Below, piece by piece: positions 1 through 8,470 of a stretch of DNA of 12,110 nt. This DNA comes from Bacteroidota bacterium (lineage in GTDB: Bacteria > Bacteroidota > Bacteroidia > Bacteroidales > B18-G4), in the NCBI GenBank assembly GCA_003648575.1, contig QMPN01000069.1:1-12110 (forward strand), written 5' to 3'. Position 1 is the first letter of the stretch. Every line of letters begins with the position of its first letter. The translations under genes were made by a program, and so were the position numbers. The notes beneath the pieces are model-generated. The model did no database searches. It had not been told where the DNA came from and saw only the letters and a program-made list of their open reading frames with translations.

Positions 1-2067
1 ATGGCTCACATTGATGCGGGTAAAACCACAACAACGGAGCGTGTATTGTATTATACCGGTATCAATTATAAGGTTGGCGAGGTACACGAAGGCACAGCAA
101 CGATGGACTGGATGGCCCAGGAACAGGAAAGGGGCATCACCATCACTTCTGCAGCCACAACAGTATACTGGACCACTGACGAACAAAAATATCGCATCAA
201 CATTATCGATACCCCGGGGCATGTCGACTTTACCGTTGAGGTAGAGCGTTCACTCCGTGTACTTGATGGTGCTGTTGCACTTTTCTGCGCCGTTGGAGGT
301 GTAGAACCACAATCAGAAACCGTTTGGCGCCAGGCCGATAAATATAATGTGCCCCGGATCAGCTTTGTAAATAAAATGGACCGTGCAGGAGCCGACTTTT
401 ACAGTGTTGTAAGCCAGATCAAAGAAAAATTGGGTGCCAAGCCGGTGATCATGCAGATCCCCATCGGAGAAGAAGATGAATTCTCAGGGCTTGTCGACCT
501 GGTAGAAAATAAAGCCTACAGCTGGGATGAAGAAGACTTTGGTGTTAAATACACAGAGATCCCAATCCCTGAAGACCTGAAAGAAACCGTTGCGAAATAC
601 AGGGCAGAGATCATCGAAGGCGCAGCCGAAGACAATGAAGCATTGCTGGATAAGTACCTGGAATCACCCGACAGTATTTCTAAAGAAGAACTAATCGAAT
701 CTGTTCGCAAGGCAACAATAGAGTTAAAGATCACCCCGGTATTTTGTGGATCTGCATTCAAAAATAAGGGTGTTCAAAAACTTATCGATGCCATTATCCA
801 TTACCTTCCCTCTCCGCTCGATATCCCTGCTGTTACCGGAGAAAATCCATTTACCCAAAAAGAAGAAACCAGGAGCGCATCTGTAGAAGAACCCTTCTCA
901 GCGCTTGCCTTCAAAATTGCCACTGATCCTTTTGTCGGACGAATTGCCTACTTCAGGGTATATTCCGGCAGCCTGAAAGCAGGATCTGCCGTGCTCAATG
1001 TAAACACCAATAAAAAAGAAAGGATTGCACGCATATTGCAAATGCATGCTAATAAACGCAATCCCGTAGAAAATATTTATGCAGGTGAGATCGGAGTAGC
1101 TGTTGGCTTCAAAGTGATCCGTACCGGAGACTCTCTGACCGATATCAAGCACCCCCTCCTGCTCGAAAACATTAAATTCCCGGAGCCTGTTATCAGCATG
1201 GCCGTAGAGCCGAAATTTCAGGATGATGTTGACAAACTGCATGTTGGTTTGAGAAAGCTTTCTGAGGAGGACCCGACATTCATTATCAGGACTGACGATG
1301 AAACAGGGCAGACCATCATCAGCGGTATGGGCGAACTTCATCTTGACATTCTCACAGACAGGTTAAAAAGGGAATTTGGTATTGATTGTAACAAAGGAAC
1401 ACCGCAGGTAGCTTATAAGGAAGCTGTCAGCAAAACCATTGTTCATCGCGAGATCTATAAGAAACAAACCGGTGGTAAAGGCAGGTTTGCCGATATCACT
1501 GTTGAGATCGGCCCTGCAGAAGATGGCGTCCGTGGCTTACAGTTCATCGACGGCATCACGGGAGGGGCGATACCAAAGGAATATATCCACGCTGTTGAAA
1601 AAGGCTTTAAATCAGCTATGATGAATGGTGTATTGGCCGGTTTCCAGCTGGAAAACCTCAGGGTAAGGCTCATTGATGGCAGCCAGCACCCCGTCGATTC
1701 AGATGCATTATCATTTCAAGCTGCTGCCGGAATGGCTTTCAGGGAAGCATGTAAAAAAGCAGGCCCTGTATTACGGGAACCCATCATGCAGGTTGTGATC
1801 ACCACTCCTGATGTTTATGTTGGAGAAGTCAGCAGCGACATGAACAAGAGAAGGGGGCAGCTGGAAGGGATATCTACAGTAAGCCGTCTGCAGGTAATTC
1901 GTGCAAAGGCTCCACTGGCCGAAATGTTCGGGTATGTAACAACCTTGCGTACACTTACATCAGGGCGTGGAAATGCAAACCTTGAATTTTCTCATTATGC
2001 TGAGTTACCAAAAGACATCCTTGAGGATGTACTGTTTAAAGTAAAAGGATACGTAGTAAATTATTAA
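1..2067 (+). CDS. fusA: Elongation factor G, 5' end cut by window edge
   Basis: Translational GTPase that moves tRNAs and mRNA through the ribosome after peptide bond formation and also helps recycle ribosomes; cytosolic. The visible 688 residues carry the G1 P-loop AHIDAGKTT (2-10), switch I RGITITS (44-50), G3 DTPGH (70-74, with the catalytic His at 74), G4 NKMD (124-127) and G5 GSAF (250-253). Domain III contains [11 protein letters not shown] (441-451). Domain IV follows, with its decoding-centre tip DGSQHPVDS and a His at 563 that matches His583 of E. coli EF-G. The first base opens an ATG, but this Met sits inside the first beta strand (the family reads [13 protein letters not shown]), so the true start lies about 15-20 codons upstream, outside the window. 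It is the last str-cluster gene here; tufA does not follow, and rpsJ begins 12 bases after the TAA. This is the canonical fusA by context and motifs, not a tetracycline-resistance or EF-G2 paralogue. Confidence 0.97.
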   Translation: MAHIDAGKTTTTERVLYYTGINYKVGEVHEGTATMDWMAQEQERGITITSAATTVYWTTDEQKYRINIIDTPGHVDFTVEVERSLRVLDGAVALFCAVGGVEPQSETVWRQADKYNVPRISFVNKMDRAGADFYSVVSQIKEKLGAKPVIMQIPIGEEDEFSGLVDLVENKAYSWDEEDFGVKYTEIPIPEDLKETVAKYRAEIIEGAAEDNEALLDKYLESPDSISKEELIESVRKATIELKITPVFCGSAFKNKGVQKLIDAIIHYLPSPLDIPAVTGENPFTQKEETRSASVEEPFSALAFKIATDPFVGRIAYFRVYSGSLKAGSAVLNVNTNKKERIARILQMHANKRNPVENIYAGEIGVAVGFKVIRTGDSLTDIKHPLLLENIKFPEPVISMAVEPKFQDDVDKLHVGLRKLSEEDPTFIIRTDDETGQTIISGMGELHLDILTDRLKREFGIDCNKGTPQVAYKEAVSKTIVHREIYKKQTGGKGRFADITVEIGPAEDGVRGLQFIDGITGGAIPKEYIHAVEKGFKSAMMNGVLAGFQLENLRVRLIDGSQHPVDSDALSFQAAAGMAFREACKKAGPVLREPIMQVVITTPDVYVGEVSSDMNKRRGQLEGISTVSRLQVIRAKAPLAEMFGYVTTLRTLTSGRGNANLEFSHYAELPKDILEDVLFKVKGYVVNY

Positions 2068-2079
2068 AATATAGAAATC

Positions 2080-2385
2080 GTGAGTCAGAGGATCAGAATT
2101 AAGTTAAAATCGTACGATTACAATTTGGTTGACAAGTCAGCCGAGAAGATCGTAAAAACTGTAAAGTCCACTGGAGCTGTGGTTAGCGGACCTATCCCCT
2201 TGCCTACAAACAAACAGATCTTTACTGTGAACAAGTCCACTTTTGTGAACAAGAAAGCAAGAGAGCAGTTTCAGCTCTGTTCATATAAAAGACTGTTGGA
2301 CATTTACAGCACCACAAGTAAAACGATCGATGCCTTGATGAAACTGGAACTTCCCAGTGGTGTTGAAGTTGAGATCAAAGTGTGA
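2080..2385 (+). CDS. rpsJ: 30S ribosomal protein S10 (uS10)
   Basis: Component of the 30S head, and in known bacteria also NusE, which pairs with NusB in antitermination complexes and can contact NusG. The 101 residues match the family length (about 100-105). Recognisable blocks are [10 protein letters not shown] (4-13), [13 protein letters not shown] (31-43), [10 protein letters not shown] (55-64) and the C-terminal [20 protein letters not shown]. The start is GTG at 2080: the only ATG in frame is at residue 87, and the frame upstream is closed by the fusA stop, so no ATG alternative exists. There is no Shine-Dalgarno motif in the 12-base leader, which is A/T-rich. The CSY at 67-69 replaces the RTH of E. 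coli, which I take to be a Bacteroidota trait. It heads the S10 cluster, but no long leader precedes it. Confidence 0.96.
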   Translation: MSQRIRIKLKSYDYNLVDKSAEKIVKTVKSTGAVVSGPIPLPTNKQIFTVNKSTFVNKKAREQFQLCSYKRLLDIYSTTSKTIDALMKLELPSGVEVEIKV

Positions 2386-2407
2386 TAAAGTTTTAAACGA
2401 TAGAATA

Positions 2408-3037
2408 ATGTCAGGAATAATTGGTAAAAAAATCGGGATGACCAGCATCTTTGACGATGCGGGAAAAAACATACCCTGCACTGTAATAGAGGCAGGTCCG
2501 TGTGTTGTTACCCAGGTAAAAACAAAAGACATTGATGGCTATGATGCAATTCAGATAGCCTATGATGACAAGAAGGACAAGCATACTACCGCTGCCCTTA
2601 AGGGGCACTTTGCAAAAGCCGGTGTAAGCCCTAAAAAGGTCGTCACGGAGTTCACCAGGTTTGAAGCAGGTCATCAAAAGAAATACGGTGATGTACTTAC
2701 TGTCGATATCTTCGAAGAAGGCGAATTTATTGATGTTGTAGGCTACTCAAAAGGTAAAGGTTTCCAGGGCGTTGTTAAACGTCATGGTTTCAAGGGTGTG
2801 AATGATGCGACCCACGGGCAGCATAACAGGCTGCGTGCTCCGGGTTCTATCGGCGCCTCCTCGTACCCCTCCAGGGTATTTAAGGGAATGCGCATGGGTG
2901 GACGTACCGGTGGTGACAGGGTAAAGCTCATCAACCTGCAGGTTGTAAAGATCGTACCTGAAAAAAACCTGATCTTGGTTAAGGGTGCCGTTCCGGGCCC
3001 CAATGGTTCATATGTAATTGTTGAAAGATGGAGTTAG
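2408..3037 (+). CDS. rplC: 50S ribosomal protein L3 (uL3)
   Basis: Early-assembling 23S rRNA binder whose long internal loop reaches towards the peptidyl transferase centre. The 209 residues equal the E. coli length. It begins [15 protein letters not shown], carries [17 protein letters not shown] and [17 protein letters not shown] in the middle, and ends with [15 protein letters not shown] chose ATG 2408 because the family starts at this GxxGxKxGMT block; a GTG at 2357 in the same frame would add 17 residues encoded inside rpsJ that do not look like L3. After GSIG the E. coli QNQ is replaced by ASS (150-152), so the glutamine methylated by PrmB in E. coli (Gln150) is a serine here. The gene starts 22 bases after rpsJ and its last 10 bases overlap rplD, which suggests coupled translation. 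Confidence 0.96.
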   Translation: MSGIIGKKIGMTSIFDDAGKNIPCTVIEAGPCVVTQVKTKDIDGYDAIQIAYDDKKDKHTTAALKGHFAKAGVSPKKVVTEFTRFEAGHQKKYGDVLTVDIFEEGEFIDVVGYSKGKGFQGVVKRHGFKGVNDATHGQHNRLRAPGSIGASSYPSRVFKGMRMGGRTGGDRVKLINLQVVKIVPEKNLILVKGAVPGPNGSYVIVERWS

Positions 3038-3654
3038 TAATATATAAATCAAACGGGGAAAAAAGTACCCGTAAGGTTAAGCTGGACAAGGCGATCTTTG
3101 AGATAGAGCCTAATGATCATGCTATCTGGCTAGATACCAGGCAGATCATGGCCAACCGCCGACAGGGAACCCACAGCAGTAAAGAAAGAAATGCCATAAA
3201 AGGCAGCAGGCGCAAGCTGAGACGCCAGAAAGGCAGCGGGGCTGCACGTGTAGGGGATATCAAAAATCCTATCTTCCGCGGTGGTGGAAGGGTATTTGGC
3301 CCTCATCCAAGGGATTATGGTTTCAAACTGAATAAAAAGGTTAAGAAACTTGCCCGTCGCTCTGCCCTGACCTATAAGATAAAAGACAAAGAAGTGCTTA
3401 TTGTTGAGGATTTCAGCTTTAATGAACCCAAAACAAAGAACTTCCTTGAGCTGCTGGGACATTTTGACCTTACGGATCAAAGAACCCTGCTTGTACTTCC
3501 CGAAACAGATGAAAACATCTTGCTTTCGGCAAGGAACATTCAAACAGCCAAAGTGATCAATGCAAACAATCTGAATACTTATGACATTCTGCATGCCAAT
3601 AAGTTGTTGATCGCTGAAAGCTCAATTAAAGAGATTGAAAAGATTTTAGCATAA
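3028..3654 (+). CDS. rplD: 50S ribosomal protein L4 (uL4)
   Basis: 23S rRNA binder whose extended loop lines the polypeptide exit tunnel at the constriction where macrolides act. The 208 residues fit the family (about 200-210). The tunnel loop is visible as the basic stretch [21 protein letters not shown] (61-81) followed by [16 protein letters not shown] (82-97), and the C-terminal part is the usual Rossmann-like half with VLIVEDF and [12 protein letters not shown]. In E. coli L4 also represses its own operon through a leader upstream of rpsJ; no such leader fits here. The ATG lies within the end of rplC, so the two reading frames share 10 bases in different frames. The bases before the ATG (ttgaaag) are not a proper ribosome binding site. 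Confidence 0.95.
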   Translation: MELVIYKSNGEKSTRKVKLDKAIFEIEPNDHAIWLDTRQIMANRRQGTHSSKERNAIKGSRRKLRRQKGSGAARVGDIKNPIFRGGGRVFGPHPRDYGFKLNKKVKKLARRSALTYKIKDKEVLIVEDFSFNEPKTKNFLELLGHFDLTDQRTLLVLPETDENILLSARNIQTAKVINANNLNTYDILHANKLLIAESSIKEIEKILA

Positions 3655-3672
3655 TCATAATATAACAGAGCA

Positions 3673-3963
3673 ATGGATATCATTATAAAACCGGTAATCA
3701 CGGAAAAGATGACGGCAATGGGTGAAAGCCTTAACCGTTACGGTTTTATCGTGAACAGGAAAGCCAATAAACTCCAGATCAAGAAGGCTATTGAAGAGCT
3801 TTATGGGGTGGATGTGGTTTCTGTGAACACGATGACCTACAGGGGTAAAACCAAATCAAGGTTTACCAAGACCGGGGTCATTAGCGGTAAAACAGCATCC
3901 TTTAAGAAGGCTATTATCACAGTAGCCGAAGGTGAAACAATTGATTTTTACAGCAATATTTAG
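3673..3963 (+). CDS. rplW: 50S ribosomal protein L23 (uL23)
   Basis: Sits beside the exit tunnel mouth and is the docking site for trigger factor and SRP in characterised bacteria. The 96 residues match the family. It opens with the PVITEKMT motif (7-14); Glu11 aligns with Glu18 of E. coli L23, the residue central to trigger factor binding. The conserved block KLQIKKAIEELYGVDVVSVNT (33-53) forms the alpha/beta core, and the basic loop TYRGKTKSRFTKTG (55-68) corresponds to the tunnel-side extension. It follows rplD by 18 bases and is separated from rplB by only 4 bases. No Shine-Dalgarno motif is present. Confidence 0.95.
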   Translation: MDIIIKPVITEKMTAMGESLNRYGFIVNRKANKLQIKKAIEELYGVDVVSVNTMTYRGKTKSRFTKTGVISGKTASFKKAIITVAEGETIDFYSNI

Positions 3964-3967
3964 ATAG

Positions 3968-4792
3968 ATGGCTTTAAAGAAATACAAACCAACGACACCG
4001 AGTCAGCGCTTCAAGATCATCAGCGCATTTGACGACATCACTGCTTCCGCACCGGAAAAGAGCCTTTTGGCTCCGATGAAAAAAAGCGGTGGTAGGAATA
4101 GTGAAGGTAAAATGACTGTCCGCTACAGGGGGGGAGGCCACAAGCAGCGCTACAGGATCATTGATTTTAAAAGGGAAAAGGAAAATATTCCGGCAACCGT
4201 GAAATCAATAGAGTATGATCCTAACCGTACTGCCAGGATCGCCCTGCTGTATTATAAGGATGGGGAGAAAAGGTATATCGTTGCACCGCATGGACTTGAA
4301 GTAGGACAGGAAGTCCTTTCAGGCAAAGGTGTATCGCCAAATATTGGCAATACGATGTACCTCAGTGAGATCCCCTTCGGGACTATCATTCACAATATTG
4401 AGCTCAGGCCGGGCCAGGGTGCAAAGCTTGCACGCAGTGCCGGATCATATGCCCAGTTCATGACCCGTGAAGGAAAGTTTGCAGTGATCAAGCTTCCATC
4501 CGGGGAAACAAGGATGATCCTTCAGAGTTGCAGGGCAACCATTGGGATGGTTTCCAATGTTGACCACCAGCTCGAGAAATCAGGTAAAGCAGGCCGCTCA
4601 CGTTGGCTTGGACGCCGTCCAAGAACCCGTGGCGTTGCCATGAACCCTGTTGACCACCCCATGGGCGGTGGCGAAGGAAGGGCTTCCGGTGGACACCCGA
4701 GGTCGAGGAAAGGATTGCCCGCGAAAGGTTATAAAACCAGGTCGAAAAAGAAGAAATCCAACAAGTATATTATTGAAAGACGTAAAAAATAA
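3968..4792 (+). CDS. rplB: 50S ribosomal protein L2 (uL2)
   Basis: Large, highly conserved 23S rRNA binder required for subunit association and peptidyl transferase activity. The 274 residues match the family (about 273-276). The N-terminal OB-like half has [19 protein letters not shown] (49-67); the SH3-like half has [19 protein letters not shown]. The C-terminal signature is [20 protein letters not shown] (226-245), followed by a basic tail [16 protein letters not shown]. His230 matches E. coli His229, which has been linked to peptidyl transferase activity. The second His of E. coli (His231) is Met232 here, a substitution I associate with Bacteroidota. The start ATG lies 4 bases after the rplW stop, so re-initiation by the same ribosome is plausible. 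Confidence 0.97.
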   Translation: MALKKYKPTTPSQRFKIISAFDDITASAPEKSLLAPMKKSGGRNSEGKMTVRYRGGGHKQRYRIIDFKREKENIPATVKSIEYDPNRTARIALLYYKDGEKRYIVAPHGLEVGQEVLSGKGVSPNIGNTMYLSEIPFGTIIHNIELRPGQGAKLARSAGSYAQFMTREGKFAVIKLPSGETRMILQSCRATIGMVSNVDHQLEKSGKAGRSRWLGRRPRTRGVAMNPVDHPMGGGEGRASGGHPRSRKGLPAKGYKTRSKKKKSNKYIIERRKK

Positions 4793-4808
4793 TTAATATC
4801 ATCACGCT

Positions 4809-5087
4809 ATGAGTCGTTCGCTGAAAAAAGGACCCTATATACATTACAAACTGGAAAAGAAAGTTCTGAACCAGGCTGAGAGCAAAAAGAAGTCCGTGAT
4901 CAAAACCTGGTCAAGGGCATCAATGATCTCTCCCGACTTTGTCGGACTTACAATTGCAGTCCATAACGGGAACAAATTCATCCCGGTTTATATTACCGAG
5001 AACATGGTAGGCCATAAGCTTGGGGAGTTTGCCCCCACCCGCCAGTTCAGGGGACATGCCGGAAGCAAGGATAAAGGCAGAAGATAA
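4809..5087 (+). CDS. rpsS: 30S ribosomal protein S19 (uS19)
   Basis: 30S head protein next to S13 that contributes to the intersubunit bridges and the A-site region. The 92 residues are of normal length. Family blocks are [10 protein letters not shown] (2-11), [24 protein letters not shown] (31-54), the most conserved part [18 protein letters not shown] (61-78), and [13 protein letters not shown] at the end. It starts 16 bases after rplB with no Shine-Dalgarno motif, and the gap before rplV is 25 A/T-rich bases. Confidence 0.96.
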   Translation: MSRSLKKGPYIHYKLEKKVLNQAESKKKSVIKTWSRASMISPDFVGLTIAVHNGNKFIPVYITENMVGHKLGEFAPTRQFRGHAGSKDKGRR

Positions 5088-5112
5088 TTAGAAAATATTA
5101 AAGATAAGCATA

Positions 5113-5523
5113 ATGGGAGCCAGAAAAAGAAATCGTGCTGAGCAATTAAAAGAAGCCAGGAAAAGCCAGTATTTTGCCAAGCTGAATAATTGCCCTACAT
5201 CTCCAAGAAAAATGAGGCTGGTAGCCGACCTGGTCAGGGGAATGGATGTAATGTCTGCACTCAGTGTACTTGAACATTCACCCAAGGAAGCTTCTAAGAC
5301 TGTTCATAAACTGTTGCGTTCGGCTATTGCCAACTGGCAAGCTAAGAATGAGAGTGTAAGAATCGAAGAAAGCAACCTGTATATCAAAGAGATCTTTGTT
5401 GACAGTGCAAGGATGCTGAAAAGGATCCGTCCTGCACCACAGGGCAGGGCCCACAGGATCAGGAAGCGTTCGAACCATGTAACACTGGTGGTGGACAGCA
5501 AAACAGAATTGGTTGAAAACTAG
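5113..5523 (+). CDS. rplV: 50S ribosomal protein L22 (uL22)
   Basis: Binds all domains of 23S rRNA; its long beta hairpin lines the exit tunnel opposite L4 and is a site of macrolide resistance changes in other bacteria. At 136 residues it is longer than E. coli L22 (110) because of an N-terminal extension ([20 protein letters not shown]) and a few C-terminal residues; this longer form is what I know from Bacteroidota. The core has [18 protein letters not shown] (27-44), [10 protein letters not shown] (66-75) and the tunnel hairpin [19 protein letters not shown] (94-112), ending [13 protein letters not shown]. The ATG at 5113 gives the extension expected; starting at a later Met would remove core residues. 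Confidence 0.95.
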   Translation: MGARKRNRAEQLKEARKSQYFAKLNNCPTSPRKMRLVADLVRGMDVMSALSVLEHSPKEASKTVHKLLRSAIANWQAKNESVRIEESNLYIKEIFVDSARMLKRIRPAPQGRAHRIRKRSNHVTLVVDSKTELVEN

Positions 5524-5549
5524 AATATAAAATACAAAAGATACTATTA

Positions 5550-6263
5550 ATGGGACAAAAAACTAATCCAATAGGACTTCGCTTAGGGATCATCAAAGGA
5601 TGGGATTCCAACTGGTACGGTGGAAGGAACTTCGGCGACAAACTGCTTGAGGACCACAAGATCCGCCAATACCTTACCGTCCGTCTGGTAAAGGCCGGGA
5701 TCTCAAAGATCATCATTGAGCGTACGCTCAAGCTGGTTACCGTTACCATCTTTACTGCCCGTCCGGGTATCATCATTGGTAAAGGCGGCTCCGAAGTGGA
5801 TAAGCTGAAGGAAGAGTTAAAAAAGCTGACCAAAAAAGAGATTCAGATCAACATCTCCGAGATCAAGCGCCCGGAGCTGGATGCAACTATCGTAGCCAAC
5901 TCCATTGCCAAGCAGATCGAAGGAAGGATCTCTTTCCGTCGTGCTATCAAGACCTCGATCGCCTCCACCATGCGTATTGGCGCTGAAGGTATCAAGGTTG
6001 TTATCTCAGGCAGGCTGGGTGGAGCGGAAATGGCCCGCAGCGAGCAATACAAAGACGGCCGTACACCACTGCATACCTTACGTGCCGATATCGACTATGC
6101 CAAGGTTGAAGCCCATACCACTTATGGCAGGATCGGCATTAAAGTCTGGATCTGTAAAGGTGAGATATATGGCAAACCGGAACTGGTTCCGTCACTCAGC
6201 GAAGGACAGAAGAAACATGCTCCAAGGAAAGGCGGCGGACGCCCGGGTGGAAGAAGAAGATAA
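5550..6263 (+). CDS. rpsC: 30S ribosomal protein S3 (uS3)
   Basis: 30S head protein at the mRNA entry channel, with S4 and S5 part of the ribosomal helicase. The 237 residues match the family (about 210-240). It starts with [13 protein letters not shown]. The type II KH domain is visible as [16 protein letters not shown] (65-80) with the GKGG loop at 77-80. The C-terminal domain has the family block [41 protein letters not shown] (here written with its central part at about 155-195). The tail ends in a Gly/Arg/Lys-rich run ([14 protein letters not shown]). It follows rplV by 26 bases. The gap to rplP is 32 bases, one of the longest in the window. Confidence 0.96.
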   Translation: MGQKTNPIGLRLGIIKGWDSNWYGGRNFGDKLLEDHKIRQYLTVRLVKAGISKIIIERTLKLVTVTIFTARPGIIIGKGGSEVDKLKEELKKLTKKEIQINISEIKRPELDATIVANSIAKQIEGRISFRRAIKTSIASTMRIGAEGIKVVISGRLGGAEMARSEQYKDGRTPLHTLRADIDYAKVEAHTTYGRIGIKVWICKGEIYGKPELVPSLSEGQKKHAPRKGGGRPGGRRR

Positions 6264-6295
6264 GAGATTTGTATAATATAATAAAACATAAATAA

Positions 6296-6715
6296 ATGTT
6301 ACAGCCAAAGAAAACCAAGTACAGAAAGCAGCAGAAAGGCCGCATGAAAGGTAATGCCCAGCGTGGCAATCAGCTTGCCTTTGGTTCTTTCGGCATCAAG
6401 TCTATGGAAGAATGCTGGCTCACCGGACGACAGATAGAAGCTGCTCGTCAGGCTGTTACGCGTCATATGAAACGTGAAGGACAGCTCTGGATCAGGGTTT
6501 TTCCTGACAAGCCGGTGACAAAAAAACCTGCGGAAGTACGTATGGGTAAAGGAAAAGGTGCACCTGAATATTTCGTTGCAAGGGTTAGCCCCGGCAGGAT
6601 ACTTTTCGAAGCAGAAGGCGTTCCCCTGGATATTGCCAGGGAGGCCCTGCGACTGGCAGCCCAAAAACTTCCGGTGAAATGTAAATTTGTTGTAAGAAGA
6701 GACTACGTTGAATAA
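6296..6715 (+). CDS. rplP: 50S ribosomal protein L16 (uL16)
   Basis: Late-assembling 50S protein that helps shape the A-site tRNA binding region. The 139 residues are of normal length. Recognised blocks are [19 protein letters not shown] (1-19), the middle [29 protein letters not shown] and the conserved loop EVRMGKGKG (80-88). Arg82 aligns with Arg81 of E. coli L16, which is hydroxylated there by YcfD (RoxA); whether that happens in this organism cannot be read from the sequence. The C-terminus [11 protein letters not shown] is typical. The start is preceded by the run ataaataa, with no Shine-Dalgarno motif. Confidence 0.96.
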   Translation: MLQPKKTKYRKQQKGRMKGNAQRGNQLAFGSFGIKSMEECWLTGRQIEAARQAVTRHMKREGQLWIRVFPDKPVTKKPAEVRMGKGKGAPEYFVARVSPGRILFEAEGVPLDIAREALRLAAQKLPVKCKFVVRRDYVE

Positions 6716-6730
6716 TAAACAAGCACAATA

Positions 6731-6940
6731 ATGGAACAGGAAGTTATCAAAGAACTGGGTACCGTAGAGCTGACCGAAAGGTTGGAAGAAGATAAGAAAC
6801 AGCTGGTTAAGCTTAAGCTGAACCACGCAGTATCTCCACTGGAAAACCCTAACAAGATCAAGTTTTTCAAAAAAGCCATCGCCAGGATGGAAACCGAGTT
6901 GAGAAGAAGACAATTAGAAGAAGACAATAATAATCAATAA
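6731..6940 (+). CDS. rpmC: 50S ribosomal protein L29 (uL29)
   Basis: Small two-helix protein beside L23 at the tunnel exit. The 69 residues fit the family (60-72). The first helix is [20 protein letters not shown] (5-24), with [19 protein letters not shown] joining it to the second helix [20 protein letters not shown] (44-63). The [10 protein letters not shown] segment fills the position of the usual L29 turn. The position between rplP and rpsQ is the canonical one and supports the call, since a protein this short has limited signature. The stop is followed by a single base before rpsQ. Confidence 0.93.
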   Translation: MEQEVIKELGTVELTERLEEDKKQLVKLKLNHAVSPLENPNKIKFFKKAIARMETELRRRQLEEDNNNQ

Positions 6941-6941
6941 G

Positions 6942-7196
6942 ATGGAAAGAAATCTTAGAAAAGAAAGAACCGGGGTCATTGTGAGCAACAAGATGGACAA
7001 GTCCATCATAGTGCTGGTTACCCGCAAGGAAAAACATCCTATTTACGGGAAATTCGTAAAGAAAAGCACGAAGTTCATTGCCCACGACGAAAAAAATGAA
7101 TGCAACATCGGAGATACTGTGCTGATCATGGAAACCAGGCCCCTGAGCAAGAACAAATGCTGGAGGTTAGTAGAAATCGTTGAAAGAGCTAAGTAA
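6942..7196 (+). CDS. rpsQ: 30S ribosomal protein S17 (uS17)
   Basis: Primary 16S rRNA binder of the 30S body with an OB fold. The 84 residues match E. coli (84). Family features are [23 protein letters not shown] (6-28), [19 protein letters not shown] (32-50), and the strand-turn [29 protein letters not shown] (55-83). It is the last gene of the classical S10 set. It starts one base after rpmC and ends two bases before rplN, so ribosomes could pass between these three genes without dissociating. Confidence 0.96.
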   Translation: MERNLRKERTGVIVSNKMDKSIIVLVTRKEKHPIYGKFVKKSTKFIAHDEKNECNIGDTVLIMETRPLSKNKCWRLVEIVERAK

Positions 7197-7198
7197 AA

Positions 7199-7567
7199 AT
7201 GATACAACAAGAATCAAGACTGTCAGTAGCTGATAACAGTGGTGCAAAAGAAGTACTCTGTATCCGCGTCCTGGGTGGAACCAAAAGAAGGTATGCATCC
7301 ATCGGCGACCAGATCGTAGTAACTATTAAAAGTGCACTTCCTTCCGGCAATGTCAAGAAAGGAAGCGTGATCAGAGCGGTTGTGGTCAGAACAAGAAAAG
7401 AGATCAGACGCCCGGATGGCTCATATATCCGCTTTGACGACAACGCCGTTGTGCTGTTGAATCCGACAGGGGAAATGATCGGAACCCGTATTTTCGGACC
7501 CGTTGCCAGAGAATTAAGGGATAAGAAATTTATGAAAATCGTTTCTCTGGCACCTGAAGTGCTTTAA
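7199..7567 (+). CDS. rplN: 50S ribosomal protein L14 (uL14)
   Basis: 50S protein at the subunit interface, contacting L19 and 16S rRNA helix 14, and the target of the silencing factor RsfS in other bacteria. The 122 residues equal the family length. It begins [19 protein letters not shown] and carries [17 protein letters not shown] (21-37), [17 protein letters not shown] (52-68), the [18 protein letters not shown] block (71-88) and [28 protein letters not shown] at the end. In E. coli this gene opens a separate spc operon with its own promoter; here only two bases separate it from rpsQ, so spc continues S10. Confidence 0.97.
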   Translation: MIQQESRLSVADNSGAKEVLCIRVLGGTKRRYASIGDQIVVTIKSALPSGNVKKGSVIRAVVVRTRKEIRRPDGSYIRFDDNAVVLLNPTGEMIGTRIFGPVARELRDKKFMKIVSLAPEVL

Positions 7568-7586
7568 CAGGAAAAAAATATTTAAC

Positions 7587-7910
7587 ATGGCAAGTAAGAT
7601 ACATATTAAGAAAGGCGATACGGTGATGGTTATTACCGGCGAATCAAAAGGCATGCAGGGAAGGGTACTCGTAGTAGACCCTAAAGCCTACAAAGCCATC
7701 GTAGAAGGTGCGAACCAGGTAAGCAAGCACACCAAGCCAAATGCCGACAATCCTAAGGGTGGAATCCTAAAAAAGGAAGCCTTTATCCATATTTCCAATC
7801 TGAAACTGGTTGACGGAAAAGGAAACGCCACCAGGATTAAAAGGGAAATAGATGAAAAGACCAACAAAACCGTCAGGGTTTCAAAAAAATCAGGGGAGGT
7901 CATTAAATAA
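7587..7910 (+). CDS. rplX: 50S ribosomal protein L24 (uL24)
   Basis: Assembly initiator that binds the 5' domain of 23S rRNA near the tunnel exit. The 107 residues match the family. The N-terminal KOW motif runs from about residue 6 to 32 ([20 protein letters not shown] then RVLVVDP). [12 protein letters not shown] (41-52) and [19 protein letters not shown] (58-76) are the other conserved parts, and the tail is basic. A purine run AGGA at 7569-7572 sits 14 bases before the ATG, too far for a good ribosome binding site. The stop TAA shares its last A with the rplE start codon. Confidence 0.95.
   Translation: MASKIHIKKGDTVMVITGESKGMQGRVLVVDPKAYKAIVEGANQVSKHTKPNADNPKGGILKKEAFIHISNLKLVDGKGNATRIKREIDEKTNKTVRVSKKSGEVIK
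7895..7899 (+). promoter_or_regulatory. Possible Shine-Dalgarno site of rplE inside rplX
   Basis: GGAGG, within the longer run AGGGGAGG at 7892-7899, is part of the last rplX codons and sits 10 bases before the rplE ATG at 7910. Spacing is slightly long but workable. The bases also encode Ser-Gly-Glu-Val, so the match may be coincidental. Together with the TAATG overlap it could promote re-initiation on rplE. Confidence 0.35.
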
Positions 7911-8467
7911 TGGAATATACACCAAGACTTAAAACCAAGTACTTCGACGAGATCGTTCCTGCGCTGACCAAGCAGTTTGCATACAGGAACCATATGGAGG
8001 TACCTAAGATCCAGAAGATCGCTGTGAACCAGGGACTCGGCAAGGCTATTGTAGACAAGAAACTCCTCGATAAAGGTCTGGATGAAATGACCATTATCAC
8101 AGGACAACGTGCCGTTGCCACAAAATCAAAGAAAGATATCTCAAACTTTAAGCTCCGTAAAGGAATGCCTATCGGAGTCAGGGTTACCCTCAGGGGTGAT
8201 AAGATGTACGAATTCCTTGACAGGCTTGTGGCTGTTGCCATTCCCAGGGTCAGAGACTTCAGGGGTATCAGTGACAAAGGCTTCGACGGAAGAGGCAATT
8301 ATACTTTCGGTGTTACGGAACAGATCATCTTTCCGGAGATCGATATCGATAAAATAGGTGAGATCAACGGAATGGATATCACCATCGTTACTTCTGCCAG
8401 GACCGACAAGGAAGCTCTGGCATTATTAAAAGAATTTGGATTACCGTTTAAAAATCAAAACAGTTAG
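7910..8467 (+). CDS. rplE: 50S ribosomal protein L5 (uL5)
   Basis: Binds 5S rRNA with L18 and forms part of the central protuberance. The 185 residues match the family (about 179-187). Recognised blocks are [16 protein letters not shown] (31-46), [23 protein letters not shown] (63-85), [19 protein letters not shown] (88-106), the [10 protein letters not shown] motif (112-121) and [17 protein letters not shown] (129-145). The ATG overlaps the rplX stop by one base (TAATG). In E. coli, S8 represses translation from a site near the rplE start; no intergenic RNA exists here to host it, though a site within coding sequence cannot be excluded. Confidence 0.97.
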   Translation: MEYTPRLKTKYFDEIVPALTKQFAYRNHMEVPKIQKIAVNQGLGKAIVDKKLLDKGLDEMTIITGQRAVATKSKKDISNFKLRKGMPIGVRVTLRGDKMYEFLDRLVAVAIPRVRDFRGISDKGFDGRGNYTFGVTEQIIFPEIDIDKIGEINGMDITIVTSARTDKEALALLKEFGLPFKNQNS

Positions 8468-8470
8468 AAC

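Noticed and set aside
2357..2407. GTG in frame that would extend rplC by 17 residues
   Set aside because: The extension lies inside rpsJ and the family begins at MxGxxGxKxGMT, which matches ATG 2408.
3130..3594. Open frame of 154 codons on the minus strand opposite rplD
   Set aside because: It is antisense to a certain gene, its composition looks like a shadow frame, and no leader or family motif supports it.
5905..6276. Open frame of 123 codons on the plus strand overlapping the end of rpsC
   Set aside because: It is out of frame with rpsC, whose KH and C-terminal motifs are intact; the alternative translation has no recognisable motif.
6272..6277. TATAAT hexamer in the 32-base rpsC-rplP gap, resembling a sigma-70 -10 box
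   Set aside because: No matching -35 element lies about 17 bases upstream, the Bacteroidota promoter pattern (TTTG and TAnnTTTG) is not met, and the whole gap is A/T-rich so the hexamer is likely by chance.
6299..6913. Open frame of 204 codons on the minus strand across rplP and rpmC
   Set aside because: It lies wholly opposite two certain ribosomal protein genes, has no recognisable domain, and is explained by the codon bias of the opposite strand.
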